From positions 1-58,251 of IMG/VR virus record IMGVR_UViG_3300044637_000534: 58,251 nt of DNA, one strand, 5' to 3'. The notes beneath the pieces are model-generated. The model saw only the letters and a program-made list of their open reading frames with translations, searched no databases and had not been told where the DNA came from. The stretch is from a virus. Shown one piece after another: positions 38,905 through 47,565 of this stretch (positions are counted from its first letter, which is position 1; the number at the start of each line of letters is the position of its first letter). The position numbers were made by a program, and so were the translations under genes.

Positions 38905-41816
38905 GCTGCGTCCTCGACGGCTGCGATCTCGGCGAGCGGCGTGCCGACCACATGGATCTGCAGCAGGTACTCACTGCCGGTCGCGTACTCGGTGCCCGAC
39001 CCCAGGCGACCGACCGTCTGGTGCATCCCGAACTCCTTCTCCAGCGCCTTGAGGAAGACGTGGTTGGAGTAGCCGTTCTTCGAGAGCCACTCGCGTAGTT
39101 GGTAGGAGCTGATGCGCAGGAGCCCGTCGGTCAGGCCGACCTGCACGTAGATGCCGTCGAGCTTGGACGGATCGCGCTTGACCTCGATCGATCCGGTGGG
39201 CGGCTTGCCCTTCGAGATGTGGATCTTGCTGGTGAAGAGCGTGTGCCTGGCGCGCATCGAGTTGAGGAACTGGGTGAGCACGTTCGACACGTTGATCTGC
39301 TTGCGCATGTCGACGGTCTGGCTCGCACGCTCCTTGCGCATCGAAGCCACCACCGCGACGAGGAACTCCTCGAGTTCCTCGATGTCGATCTCGGTGAAGC
39401 CCAGGCGGTTGGCGTAGATCGCACCTTGCAGGAGGCACACGACTGCAGCGTGCCAGAACCGCTCCTCTGCATCCGTCTTGAGACGGTCAGCGAGGCGGCT
39501 TGAGAGCATCGCCATGTCCGCGTCGATCTGCGGGTGGTTGCGCCCCAGGAACTCGGCGTACTCGAGCCCGATGCAGCCGTGGTTGTCGTTGAGCGCGGAG
39601 ACCAGGAGGCTCGCCTTGGTCTTGTCGATCTGGCCCGTCGTGCCGGGAGGCAGCGTGTACTCGAGCACGCGCATCAGGCCCGCCGTGGTCATCTTCGTGG
39701 CGCGCGTGATGAAGTCGAGCAGGCTGTCGTTGGACGCGCACAGCATCATGGTCTCCCATGTGCCGACCTGCTTCTGCGATGCCTGTGCGGTGAGGCGCGA
39801 CTTCTCCTTGCCGCTCGAGAGTTGGAACGCGAGGTTCACGAACTTGCGCGTGTCCTCCTCGGTCTTGAGCTCGTCCCAGAAGAGCGGCAGGTTCTTGATC
39901 TCGCCCAGCTTGTTGACGACGCTGTTCTGCGTGTCGTTGAGCTGCTGCACGCCTTTGACCGGGTCGCCCCATACGGCCTGGGCGACGGACACGGCGGTCG
40001 ATTTCCCGATGCCGCTCTCCAGCGAGTAACTACTGATAAGTAACCCTCGCTGACCGGTGAACCGCACGAGCGGTGCGGCGAACGCGCTGGCCAGGATGAT
40101 GTCGAGGCCCGGACGCTTCTGGTCCGTAATCATCTTGGCGGCAGTGATCCACGGAGCTCGCTCACCAGCCGGTGCGTACTGCTGCTCGATGAGCGGGTTG
40201 GGGTTGGCAGCGGGGCGGTCTTCGGTCGGTGTGAACACCGTGCCTCCGAACGAGAACCCCTCGAGCTTTCCGTTCTGAATGGTCCAGCCGAACGGGCTGG
40301 ACGTGACGACCGAATTACGTCCCTGACGCAGCTTGTCGACCCATGACATGATGAACTCCTTGAACCTGCGCATGTACTGGTCCTGCAGGTTCATCCCTTG
40401 AGTGCTGATGTGCTTGAAGAAGGCTTCCTTCGTGGGCATGACCTCGAAGGGGATGTGGATCTGGGTCGTGATGTCGTCATTGATCGCGACCGTGAAATTC
40501 AAGATCCACGGGTTGCGCTGGAGCCAGCCGTCAGTGATGGGGTAGGGCGCCACCATCACACGCTCGGTGCTTCCATCCTCCTGCGGTACGAGCAGGTAAA
40601 CGAAACTCTCCGCGTCCCTCACATAGTGAGGTGGGAGATCGTTTGATGGTTTTACGGGCTTGGCGACAGGCTTCAGGTTACTCCCGAAGTTAAGCGGGCT
40701 CTTCCCATCCATGCGATGCGGGCAGACGTTGCACGCCGTGCATCCCGATGCTGCGATGGTCTGACAGCTCGGCCAGCCAAGGTTCTTGCGCTCCTTGTCC
40801 TGCACCTTGCGGTCGAAGAGCTCGTCCGTGCTCTCCTGCGTGTAGCCATCGTGCCCGCTCGCCATGCGGTGAGCATCGTCACGTCCGCCCTCGGTGAAGG
40901 TGGAGATGAGCGTGGTCAGGTTCCACAGCGGGTTGGGATAGTCGGCCCCGCCATTGGCGAGCGCATCGCGGATGAACGCACACTCGGGCGCGACATCATC
41001 GAGCTTCACGGGCGGTGCCTTGTTCACCTCGATGCCAGCAGCCAGGTCAGACACACCGACCAATGGCGCGCGGGCTGGGAGCGTGGGCTCAGCGCGGTAG
41101 CCGCTCTCGTAGGGCATGAGTGCGCGCTTGATGCGGTCGAGCGAGTACTCCTCGCCAGGCGGCAGCAAGAACGACACGTCCTTCGCCGGGTCACTCTTGA
41201 AGTTACGAGTGTCGGGGAAGCGCAGCAGACGTGCGGCGTCCACGGTGCATTGGCTGTCGAAGTGCAGCCCGTGCTGACGCGCAGCGGCGACGAGCTTGTG
41301 CGAGAGCTCGAGCCACTCGGCACGATCGATCTCCTCGGAGATGACCCAGTGCGCGTGGAACCCGCCAGACCCTGACGCCACCACGAAGGTGGGAGGCGGC
41401 AGATCGACGGCGCGACGGAACTGGCCGAAGGCAACGACGGCTTCCTTGGTGGAGGAGTAGCTGCCGTCCTTCACGTCGACGTCGATGAAGAATGATTTGA
41501 GCGAGATGGCGCTGTCGCCATCCCGCAAAGCGGCGCGGTATTTCTGTCCCTTCTTGGACGTGCGTTCCTCGCAGCGAGCCTGACGCGACATGCAGACATA
41601 AAAGTCCCGCGTGTCGGGTTGGCGGCTCATCCACTCGATGAACTTGACGGCTTCGTGGACAGACAAAAAAGCGCGACCCGACCAGAACGGCTTTTGCGAG
41701 CCGTCGCGGTTAAAGGTCCAATGAATGTTGATGAAGCCCTGACCGTCTTCCGGCCAGGGGAGAGCTCTTGCCAAGAACTCTCGTGCGTTTTCAAACGACA
41801 AAGTGCCGTGCTCCAA
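38901..41816 (-). CDS. Primase-helicase (AEP-like primase with DUF927-type helicase)
   Basis: 971 residues. The N-terminal primase has FIDVDVKDG (Asp motif, 110-118) and SGSGGFHAHWVIS (148-160) with histidines, typical of archaeo-eukaryotic primases. A cysteine cluster (SGCTACNVCPHR near 360) may bind zinc. The C-terminal half is a DUF927-like SF3/AAA helicase: Walker A ESGIGKST near 600, Walker B LPLFWDELK near 645. It initiates and unwinds DNA for replication. Two TTG starts are possible (41816 or 41801; the latter has GGAG upstream). Genes on both sides overlap it or lie close. Confidence 0.8.
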   Translation of the reverse strand: MEHGTLSFENAREFLARALPWPEDGQGFINIHWTFNRDGSQKPFWSGRAFLSVHEAVKFIEWMSRQPDTRDFYVCMSRQARCEERTSKKGQKYRAALRDGDSAISLKSFFIDVDVKDGSYSSTKEAVVAFGQFRRAVDLPPPTFVVASGSGGFHAHWVISEEIDRAEWLELSHKLVAAARQHGLHFDSQCTVDAARLLRFPDTRNFKSDPAKDVSFLLPPGEEYSLDRIKRALMPYESGYRAEPTLPARAPLVGVSDLAAGIEVNKAPPVKLDDVAPECAFIRDALANGGADYPNPLWNLTTLISTFTEGGRDDAHRMASGHDGYTQESTDELFDRKVQDKERKNLGWPSCQTIAASGCTACNVCPHRMDGKSPLNFGSNLKPVAKPVKPSNDLPPHYVRDAESFVYLLVPQEDGSTERVMVAPYPITDGWLQRNPWILNFTVAINDDITTQIHIPFEVMPTKEAFFKHISTQGMNLQDQYMRRFKEFIMSWVDKLRQGRNSVVTSSPFGWTIQNGKLEGFSFGGTVFTPTEDRPAANPNPLIEQQYAPAGERAPWITAAKMITDQKRPGLDIILASAFAAPLVRFTGQRGLLISSYSLESGIGKSTAVSVAQAVWGDPVKGVQQLNDTQNSVVNKLGEIKNLPLFWDELKTEEDTRKFVNLAFQLSSGKEKSRLTAQASQKQVGTWETMMLCASNDSLLDFITRATKMTTAGLMRVLEYTLPPGTTGQIDKTKASLLVSALNDNHGCIGLEYAEFLGRNHPQIDADMAMLSSRLADRLKTDAEERFWHAAVVCLLQGAIYANRLGFTEIDIEELEEFLVAVVASMRKERASQTVDMRKQINVSNVLTQFLNSMRARHTLFTSKIHISKGKPPTGSIEVKRDPSKLDGIYVQVGLTDGLLRISSYQLREWLSKNGYSNHVFLKALEKEFGMHQTVGRLGSGTEYATGSEYLLQIHVVGTPLAEIAAVEDAA

Positions 41817-41856
41817 ATGGGTGGGGAGGGCGGGGTAATCCCCCCGCCCCCGGTAC

Positions 41857-42834
41857 TCAGATCAATTCGTCCAGTGCTGCATCGAGCTCGTCGTCGAAAG
41901 AGTGAGGAACCGCCGCCTGGACGGGAGCGGGCTCGGGCTTCGGAGCAGGCTTGGCAGCGGCCTTCTTCGGAGCCGTCTTCGGAGCAGGAGCTTCAGTTAC
42001 TTCGCCAGTAACCGGGTCGTGCGGTGCGGGAGCCGGTGCGGCCTTGGGAGCCGGGGGCTGCTCGAACACCTGCTCAAACGCCTGAGCCGGAGCTTCGGCA
42101 GGAGCGTTCGCATAGTCCGAGCTCTCGTTGAGGATGCGGGAAACGCGCGGGTCGGTCTGATAACCCAGCACCTTCTGTGCTTCCTCGTCGGTCAGCGGAC
42201 GGATCGCGCTGAACACGAACTTCGGATACGCCTCCTTGGTGTCGAAGGAGATGCGCACGCCGATCGAGTTGTAGGGGTAGCCGAGCGCCTGCATCTTGGT
42301 GCCGAACGTGGCGAGATCGCCGAGCGAAGCAGCCGGGACGCGCAGCAGCATCGGACCGCCGTACACCTCGTTGTCGAGATCCTCGAGCGGCACGATGGCC
42401 AGGCGCTTGCTGTCCGAGCACGCCTTGCCCTGTTTACCAGCGGGGGTGATGCGCGAACCAAAAGCGTTCTGCTTGCAGGTGGCGCACGCCGAGTGCTGCT
42501 TCTTGGTGGCCGCAGCATCGGGTGTCACGCCGTTGGACGACCAGCAGTCGGGCTGAGCCGTCGAGCCTTCGACGTAGCCGTTCTCGTAGTAGATCTTCGA
42601 CAGGTGGCTCGTGCCCTTGAGGATCACGACCTCGATGGATGCACGCGGGCCGTCGCCGTCCTCACGCATGAGATCGCGCTCTTCGCCGCGATACTTGGTG
42701 CGCCAGACCTTGCCCCGGTAGCTGATGATGCCGAAGCCGGAGACGACGCCCGCAGCGAGATCGTTCTCGATGTTGGCCTGCCGGAAGACAGACGAGACTG
42801 CGCCGAATTTGGATGGGATGGTGATGTTGCTCAT
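41857..42834 (-). CDS. Probable single-stranded DNA-binding protein
   Basis: 325 residues. N-terminal OB-like part (KFGAVSSVFRQANIENDLAA, GIISYRGKVWRTKYRGE), cysteine pairs around 105-140 (DCWSSN, CATCKQN, CSDSKR) suggesting a zinc ribbon, and a long Pro/Ala-rich linker ending in an acidic tip (SFDDELDAALDELI) as in many SSBs. It lies directly upstream of the primase gene in the leftward operon. The function is inferred from layout. A perfect palindrome copy (41996-42012) encodes VTGEVT. Confidence 0.7.
   Translation of the reverse strand: MSNITIPSKFGAVSSVFRQANIENDLAAGVVSGFGIISYRGKVWRTKYRGEERDLMREDGDGPRASIEVVILKGTSHLSKIYYENGYVEGSTAQPDCWSSNGVTPDAAATKKQHSACATCKQNAFGSRITPAGKQGKACSDSKRLAIVPLEDLDNEVYGGPMLLRVPAASLGDLATFGTKMQALGYPYNSIGVRISFDTKEAYPKFVFSAIRPLTDEEAQKVLGYQTDPRVSRILNESSDYANAPAEAPAQAFEQVFEQPPAPKAAPAPAPHDPVTGEVTEAPAPKTAPKKAAAKPAPKPEPAPVQAAVPHSFDDELDAALDELI
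41996..42012. repeat. Dispersed palindrome inside SSB-like gene
   Basis: GTTACT-TCGCC-AGTAAC: full match, read on the minus strand as VTGEVT. Confidence 0.7.
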
Positions 42835-42849
42835 GGTTACTCCTGGGAA

Positions 42850-43242
42850 TTACGAGCGGCGGACACCGACCACGAAGGTCGAGGAAAAATTCACGCCCGG
42901 CGGGGGCGCGTTATATTCGTTGATGAAGTCAGCAACGGCGGCGACGTTGGCCTTGCGGTCCATGAGGTCCCACGCTTCGTTGCTGATGACGTACTCCATG
43001 AAAGCCTGCGGATCGGCAAGAGACGCAGCCTTCTTCTCGGTACGATAGGCAGTACCGGCAGCGGTGCGGATGCTTTCGCCTCCAACCTGGGTGAGGTGGG
43101 CCAGTATTACGGCGTTAAGTTTCTCGAGTGTCTCCTTGTAGGGTTTGAGCTCATCTTTATGGCGGGCTTCGATTTCTTTGATCTTGTCCCGCAGCTTGAT
43201 GTACTGATCGACGCGCAGGTCGATCTTAGGCTGTTCAGTCAT
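42850..43242 (-). CDS. Hypothetical helical 130-residue protein next to SSB
   Basis: Begins MTEQPKIDLRVDQYIKLRDK, then EIEARHKDELKPYKETLEKL, resembling the small helical phage Gp157-type proteins often found beside SSB and recombination genes. SD is the embedded AGGAGTAACC. ATG 43242 is followed by a long helical N-half and a mixed C-half (EYNAPPPGVNFSSTF). Function unproven. Confidence 0.65.
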   Translation of the reverse strand: MTEQPKIDLRVDQYIKLRDKIKEIEARHKDELKPYKETLEKLNAVILAHLTQVGGESIRTAAGTAYRTEKKAASLADPQAFMEYVISNEAWDLMDRKANVAAVADFINEYNAPPPGVNFSSTFVVGVRRS

Positions 43243-43271
43243 GGTGGTTACTCCTGAGAGTAGGCAGGGGC

Positions 43272-43637
43272 TTACGCCCCCACCCTGTGATGGTTCGAGT
43301 GTCCGTTGGTGTAAGGCCGGGGCGGCTCGTTGGGCGTGCGGAGCTCAGTGACCAGCTCCGTGACCATTGCCTCGAGCTTGGAGACCCGCTCGACGAGCTT
43401 GGGGTACGGCACGAAGTGATCGCCGCGAGCCGTCGACAATTTGCCGAACATCTCGAGACGGGTCTTGGTCACCATCGACGGTCTGATGTTGAACTGCTTG
43501 GCAACCCGCAGGTCGCTCCAGTCTTCTGCGTATTCGACGAAGTCGCCTTCCTTCTTGATGATCGTCCTCAAGAACTCATAGAGCTTGATTTGATCGGCGA
43601 GTGTCAGGCGGCTTCCATGGATAGGTTTTTTAGACAT
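43272..43637 (-). CDS. Hypothetical phage protein with possible HTH, 121 residues
   Basis: ATG 43637 fits GAGGACC 6 bases upstream (a longer GTG start is less likely). MSKKPIHGSRLTLADQIKLY, then VAKQFNIRPSMVTKTRLEMF looks like a helix-turn-helix, followed by a helical coil and a basic tail (RPYTNGHSNHHRVG). Possibly a small DNA-binding regulator in the replication operon. Sits immediately downstream of the SNF2-type helicase. Confidence 0.5.
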   Translation of the reverse strand: MSKKPIHGSRLTLADQIKLYEFLRTIIKKEGDFVEYAEDWSDLRVAKQFNIRPSMVTKTRLEMFGKLSTARGDHFVPYPKLVERVSKLEAMVTELVTELRTPNEPPRPYTNGHSNHHRVGA

Positions 43638-43645
43638 GATGGTCC

Positions 43646-45187
43646 TCACGAGTTTTCAGCGAACATATCGAGCAGGGTGTTCTGCACTTTTTGTTTCGCA
43701 CGGAGCCGGGAATACATCCGGCGTTCTGCATCCGTCGATTGAAACATCAAGACGAGTTGCTTGTGTTTCTGCCCCACGCGACGAATGCGGGCATTAGCCT
43801 GCTCGAAGATTTCGAGCGAGGTGGTGGGAGCAAACCAAATGATGGTGTCGGCTGCGGTCAGCGTGACGCCGTGCGCCATGCACTGCGGGTGCGCTACCAG
43901 AACGCGCAGCTTGTTGGTGTTCTGGAAGACGTTGAAGAGTTGGTCGCGGTCGCTTCTCGGCGTCTCACCCGACACGGTCGCGCAGTCGACGCCTTCCTTG
44001 TCGAGCCGCTCCTTGATGCCGTTGAGCGCGTGCACGAACGGCACGAACACGATCACCTTGCGCTCGGTACTCTCGATAGTATCGACCAGCGCCTGGAGGC
44101 GGCTGTCGTTGTCGAGCGGGACGACGTCCTTCTCGCGGGCATAGACCCAGCCAGCGCTGATCTGCAGCAGCTTGTTGAGGACAGCGCCCGCGTTCATCGC
44201 TGTGATCTCCTTGGCGGCGATCGCGGCGTAGGCGTTGTCCTTCATGTGCTTGTAGATGCGCTCCTGGTTCGGACCCATCTCGATGTCGACCGTGCGCTCG
44301 ACGAGCTCGGGCAGCTCGAGGATGTCGTCGAGCGTGTAGCGAACTGCGGGCTGCAGGGCAGCGAACGCCTTCTCGACAGCGTCAGGCTTGGGTGCCCATT
44401 TGAACTGCGTGATGCGGTGCATCACATCCTCGCGGAAGCGCGAGAAGAACTTCGGCACCGTGTTGGGTGTGACGATGGTGGCTTGCGCCCATGCGTCGGT
44501 GGGTTCGTTCGGCGTGGGCGAGCCGGTCATGCCCCACACCCACGGAACGCGGCGGGCTACTTCGCGAGTAACTTTGGTGCGGGCCGATCCGCCGTTGCGA
44601 TAGACGGCGAGCTCGTCCAGGCACAGCACGTCGATGTCGCTGCGCTTCTTGAGCTCATCGGCGATGACCTTCAGGCCGTCGTGATTGACGACGTAGATGT
44701 CGTGGTCCTCGGCCAGGCGCTCGAGCCGCTTGGCGCGTGAGCCGTGTAAAGTCACACACGACAGGTGCGGCAGCGTGTTGAACACCTCGCGCGCCCAGGT
44801 GAAGTTGAGCGTGGAGAGCGGGGCGACGACGAGCATCTTGTTGGCGAGGCCGACCGACCGCAGGTAGTCGAACGCCCACAGCGCGCTCTTGGTCTTGCCG
44901 GTGCCCATGCCGTTGAGGACGTAGGCGCGAGGGTTGGTCGTGAGCATCGCGCAGGTCTTGCGCTGCACGTCGAACGGCTTGCCGCCAGCCCAGTCGTAGT
45001 GCGTGAGGATCGGCGCCGGGACGTCGTAACCCAAGTTGCGCAGCACGCGCGTCTCTTCCAGCCCGTGCGGCAGCACGATGTGCGGGTTACCGTTGAGAGT
45101 AACGCGCTTGGCGGAGGGGAAGAGGTTGGCGATGTCGGGGCGATAGGGCACCCCGACAGCGCGGTGTTTTACTGAGACGTGGATCAT
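43646..45187 (-). CDS. SNF2/DEAD-type DNA helicase
   Basis: 513 residues. Motif I GMGTGKTKS at 93-101; motif Ia region VAPLSTLNFT; motif II LDELA at 190-194; motif III GMTGSPTPN at 219-227; C-terminal helicase part with VIVFVPFVHALNGI and motif VI-like ANARIRRVGQKHKQ near 480. This is the SNF2-like superfamily 2 helicase common in phages, moving on dsDNA. Starts in an ATGA overlap with the excisionase-like gene at 45184. Confidence 0.85.
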   Translation of the reverse strand: MIHVSVKHRAVGVPYRPDIANLFPSAKRVTLNGNPHIVLPHGLEETRVLRNLGYDVPAPILTHYDWAGGKPFDVQRKTCAMLTTNPRAYVLNGMGTGKTKSALWAFDYLRSVGLANKMLVVAPLSTLNFTWAREVFNTLPHLSCVTLHGSRAKRLERLAEDHDIYVVNHDGLKVIADELKKRSDIDVLCLDELAVYRNGGSARTKVTREVARRVPWVWGMTGSPTPNEPTDAWAQATIVTPNTVPKFFSRFREDVMHRITQFKWAPKPDAVEKAFAALQPAVRYTLDDILELPELVERTVDIEMGPNQERIYKHMKDNAYAAIAAKEITAMNAGAVLNKLLQISAGWVYAREKDVVPLDNDSRLQALVDTIESTERKVIVFVPFVHALNGIKERLDKEGVDCATVSGETPRSDRDQLFNVFQNTNKLRVLVAHPQCMAHGVTLTAADTIIWFAPTTSLEIFEQANARIRRVGQKHKQLVLMFQSTDAERRMYSRLRAKQKVQNTLLDMFAENS

Positions 45188-45429
45188 TCCTGTTCTCCGG
45201 CTCGCTCGTTCATGAACGCGACGAGGTCGGTGACGCGGTAACGGATGAAAGCTCCGTTGCCGTAGAACTTCGGCCCGCGCTTCTGAGACCGCCAGTTGGC
45301 GAGCACTGGCGCAGTCGTGTCCAGAAAAGCTGCTGCGTGTTCTGAACTGATGAAAGCGTCGGGAGGCAGGATTTGGATTTCACTCAATAGGTTTGCGCGG
45401 TTCGTGGGTGTCATTGGTGGTCGAGCCAT
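45184..45429 (-). CDS. Excisionase/AlpA-like HTH protein 2
   Basis: 81 residues from ATG 45429 (ATG 45414, overlapping the upstream stop, is also possible). ISSEHAAAFLDTTAPVLANW RSQKRGPKFYGNGAFIRYRV is the same HTH_17-type fold as the protein after the integrase (LANWRSQKRGPKFYG versus LATWRAESRGPDYVK). Such proteins bind operators or direct excision. Two related HTH proteins in one phage suggest one controls excision and the other expression. Confidence 0.7.
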   Translation of the reverse strand: MARPPMTPTNRANLLSEIQILPPDAFISSEHAAAFLDTTAPVLANWRSQKRGPKFYGNGAFIRYRVTDLVAFMNERAGEQE

Positions 45430-45695
45430 TCCTTCAGTTGCGTTGTGTCTCCGTCGATCACGAAGACGGCACCGCCAGCGCGGGTGATCGCTGCGATGGT
45501 TTGTTGTTGTCGGTCAGTCGGGTGCTTGCCGGGGGCTTTGGTTTCGACGCTGAAGAAGCGCCCCTTGTAACATCCGATGTAATCGAGACCGCTTTTCCCG
45601 TACCCACCAGGCACGGGCATTTCGTAATACAGACCAGGGTACTTCTTGAGTAACTCGGTCACTTTTCTTTTTACTTTGCCTTCCGGCGTCGACAT
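45411..45695 (-). CDS. VRR-NUC-type nuclease
   Basis: 94 residues, starting in a TGATG overlap with the RecB-like gene. VKRKVTELLKKYPGLYYEMP then GKSGLDYIGCYKGRFFSVET KAP is the VRR-NUC fold: D in GLDY, E-x-K in VETKAP and a following QQQTIAAITRAGGAVFVID. VRR-NUC proteins are small Holliday-junction or flap nucleases in phages. Confidence 0.8.
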   Translation of the reverse strand: MSTPEGKVKRKVTELLKKYPGLYYEMPVPGGYGKSGLDYIGCYKGRFFSVETKAPGKHPTDRQQQTIAAITRAGGAVFVIDGDTTQLKEWLDHQ

Positions 45696-46387
45696 CACTC
45701 ACCGTTGTGGGGACACTGTGTAACAGGGCACCAACGGCGGCAGAGGTTTCCAGGCTTGGGTGGGTAGTTCACTGCGACAGCGGCTGCTTCGAGCTGCTGC
45801 ACGCGGGGGAGAAGTCCGTTCCAGATCTTCGGCATGTCCTCGCGGGTGAAGTCAGCGCGGGTGGTCGCGTCTTCCTTCAGCCAGACAAACTCGGTGCGGA
45901 TCTTCTGCACGTCAGGATGATGAGCGAACACGCACTGCGCCATGAGCGCGAGCTGCGAGCCATCCTCCTGGATCTTGCCCGTCTTCCAATCGAGAACGAC
46001 TGCGACGGGGCCAACGATCTTGATGACGTCAGCGATACCGCGATACCAAGCCTGATCGCCGAACCACGAGCACGGGCTGAAGTCCTTGTCGATCGCCAGC
46101 TTCTGCTCGACGAGGATCTTGCCGTTGCCGCTACCGATGACCTTGGTGCACCACTCTTCGAATTTGGCGAAGGGCTTCGGCAGCTCGGTGTTCTTCTCGA
46201 TCCGCTCGGCAAGCGCCTTGTGCAGCGCGTTGCCGTACTGGATGTGCTCGCTCTCTTCTTCCTTCACGTCCTTGGCGACGTCGAGATGCCAATGACGTTT
46301 CGGGCAGGTCTCGAAATTCTTCAGCTTCGAATATGACCAGGCGAAAGGCTTAGGCTTATTACGTGTGGTAGTAACCGTGAAACTCAT
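45695..46387 (-). CDS. PD-(D/E)XK exonuclease, RecB/Cas4 type
   Basis: 230 residues. FAWSYSKLKNFETCPKRHWH at the start has the S-x-L-x-x-(Y/F)-x-x-C-P-x-(R/K) signature of RecB/Cas4 nucleases; VVLDWKTGK near 130 provides the D-x-K catalytic core; the end has clustered cysteines (CRRWCPVTQCPH) which may hold an iron-sulfur cluster with C29. Likely digests or trims DNA ends for recombination. It sits with VRR-NUC and the helicase as a recombination module. Confidence 0.82.
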   Translation of the reverse strand: MSFTVTTTRNKPKPFAWSYSKLKNFETCPKRHWHLDVAKDVKEEESEHIQYGNALHKALAERIEKNTELPKPFAKFEEWCTKVIGSGNGKILVEQKLAIDKDFSPCSWFGDQAWYRGIADVIKIVGPVAVVLDWKTGKIQEDGSQLALMAQCVFAHHPDVQKIRTEFVWLKEDATTRADFTREDMPKIWNGLLPRVQQLEAAAVAVNYPPKPGNLCRRWCPVTQCPHNGE

Positions 46388-46569
46388 GCAACCCGTTCCA
46401 ATTTAGGCGGGCGCTGTCTGAGTTCTTTCAGCAGTTCCCGCGCCGCGTACTCCGTGTGGCACTCGGCCACGGTGATCCAGGTTTCCCCGATGCTACGGCG
46501 GGCGACGAACCACTTGCCCCGTTTGGTGGTGGGCATGTGGATGAGAGAGTATTGGGTGCGAGTTGTCAT
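46384..46569 (-). CDS. Hypothetical basic 61-residue protein
   Basis: MTTRTQYSLIHMPTTKRGKW FVARRSIGETWITVAECHTE then AARELLKELRQRPPKLERVA. Basic, beta then helical. Overlaps the RecB-like start by 4 bases (ATGA). GGAAAT provides a ribosome site, next to a GGTGTGAT repeat. Function unknown. Confidence 0.55.
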   Translation of the reverse strand: MTTRTQYSLIHMPTTKRGKWFVARRSIGETWITVAECHTEYAARELLKELRQRPPKLERVA

Positions 46570-46584
46570 GGTGTGATTTCCGCC

Positions 46585-46601
46585 CTTACTTGCGAAGTAA
46601 G
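46585..46601. repeat. Dispersed palindrome CTTACT-N5-AGTAAG
   Basis: Fully symmetric variant covering the stop codon of the 116-residue gene, immediately upstream of the gene at 46384. Confidence 0.6.
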
Positions 46602-46936
46602 TTCAGCTTGGTGATGAGTTCATCAGACGGGAATAAAGTGTGACCGTCCGATAGTGTTACGGGATGACCGTTGACTACGACAAAGACATGGACCGTCTCG
46701 CCGGAGCGGTGAGCTTCGAGAAACTCGAACGGTATCAGTTCGCCGACTGCCATATGCAGCCGCATGAAGATCATCTGCTTCAGGTCGAGATAGGGTTGGG
46801 AGGCGTACTTACCAAGCGTACTATTCTCCATCGCTGCCGCTTGTATTTCCTTATCCCTGACCATCTTCACATAATCTGAGTAACGGGCTTCAGACAGTGG
46901 ATCTCGACCGGGACGCCAATTAGGTACTGTGACCAT
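46586..46936 (-). CDS. Hypothetical 116-residue protein
   Basis: ATG 46936 chosen because AGGTG lies 5 bases upstream (ATG 46939 is immediately adjacent). MVTVPNWRPGRDPLSEARYS then QPYLDLKQMIFMRLHMAVGE, with a C-terminal VFVVNGHPVTLSDGHTLFPS. Looks like a mixed fold; no family recognised. Downstream of the deaminase in the leftward block. Confidence 0.55.
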   Translation of the reverse strand: MVTVPNWRPGRDPLSEARYSDYVKMVRDKEIQAAAMENSTLGKYASQPYLDLKQMIFMRLHMAVGELIPFEFLEAHRSGETVHVFVVVNGHPVTLSDGHTLFPSDELITKLNLLRK

Positions 46937-46949
46937 CATCTCACCTCTA

Positions 46950-47426
46950 TCAAATGCTGAGACGCCCATCAGTTACCTCCGCAGTAACGATCTGCACGGG
47001 TACTCGGGCTTCATCGAACATCTGCTGAGCGACAGCGAAGTTCTCTTCCCAGGCGTGCGGCTTCGTCGGCATGTAAGCGACGACGCGCGCGATGCCCGCC
47101 TGGATGATGATGCCGGTGCAGTTGGCGCAGGGGTGAAGCGGCGACACATAAAGCGTGCAGCCTTTGACGGACTGGCTCGCCGTGAGGATCGCGTTGGCCT
47201 CGGCGTGAACCGTGCGCAGCAGCTTTACGGCACGGTCCTGATAAAGGGCGCCTTCGTCACGCACCTTGCGTGGGAAGCCGTTATAACCAACCGACACGAT
47301 GGTGCGGTTCGGTCGCACGATAACCGCACCGACTTGCGTCGAGGGGTCCTTCGACCAAGCGCTGATGTGCTTAGCCAGATCAAGAAATCTTTGATCCCAT
47401 TTTTCATAATTGCTCGTGGTGCTCAT
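46950..47426 (-). CDS. dCMP deaminase
   Basis: Start ATG 47426 (MSTTSNYEKW); upstream in-frame codons pass through the hairpin and are unlikely to be coding. 158 residues: HAEANAI at 74-80 with the zinc His and catalytic Glu, and PCANC at 99-103 with two zinc cysteines, in the C/dCMP deaminase order, plus an SVGYNGFPRK loop. It converts dCMP to dUMP to feed thymidylate synthesis. No thymidylate synthase gene is visible here, so it relies on the host. Confidence 0.88.
   Translation of the reverse strand: MSTTSNYEKWDQRFLDLAKHISAWSKDPSTQVGAVIVRPNRTIVSVGYNGFPRKVRDEGALYQDRAVKLLRTVHAEANAILTASQSVKGCTLYVSPLHPCANCTGIIIQAGIARVVAYMPTKPHAWEENFAVAQQMFDEARVPVQIVTAEVTDGRLSI
46972..46988. repeat. Dispersed palindrome GTTACC-N5-AGTAAC
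   Basis: Copy in the 3' end of the deaminase gene, close to the stop. Confidence 0.6.
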
Positions 47427-47442
47427 GGGTGGTTCCGAAAAG

Positions 47443-47468
47443 GCTCCCGGTGTCTGGGCACCGGGAGC
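47443..47468 (-). terminator. Strong hairpin terminator upstream of deaminase
   Basis: GCTCCCGGTG pairs with CACCGGGAGC (10 bp, 6-base loop). On the minus strand the stem is followed by CTTTTC. It would attenuate readthrough from the gene at 47566 into the deaminase, just 17 bases before its start. Confidence 0.7.
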
Positions 47469-47565
47469 AAGTGGGGCTTTCGAACAGACAGTCAGGACAG
47501 GAGCTGAGCTACAAAGCGGCTTTGGTCCCAGACAGCAGCACCATGCTGCTATCTCTCTCGCACTG

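Noticed and set aside
47440-47530. Possible tRNA on the minus strand (GTAGCTCAGC and GTTCGAAA-like strings)
   Set aside because: The T-stem and acceptor do not pair and no anticodon arm forms; the clear element is the terminator hairpin beside it.
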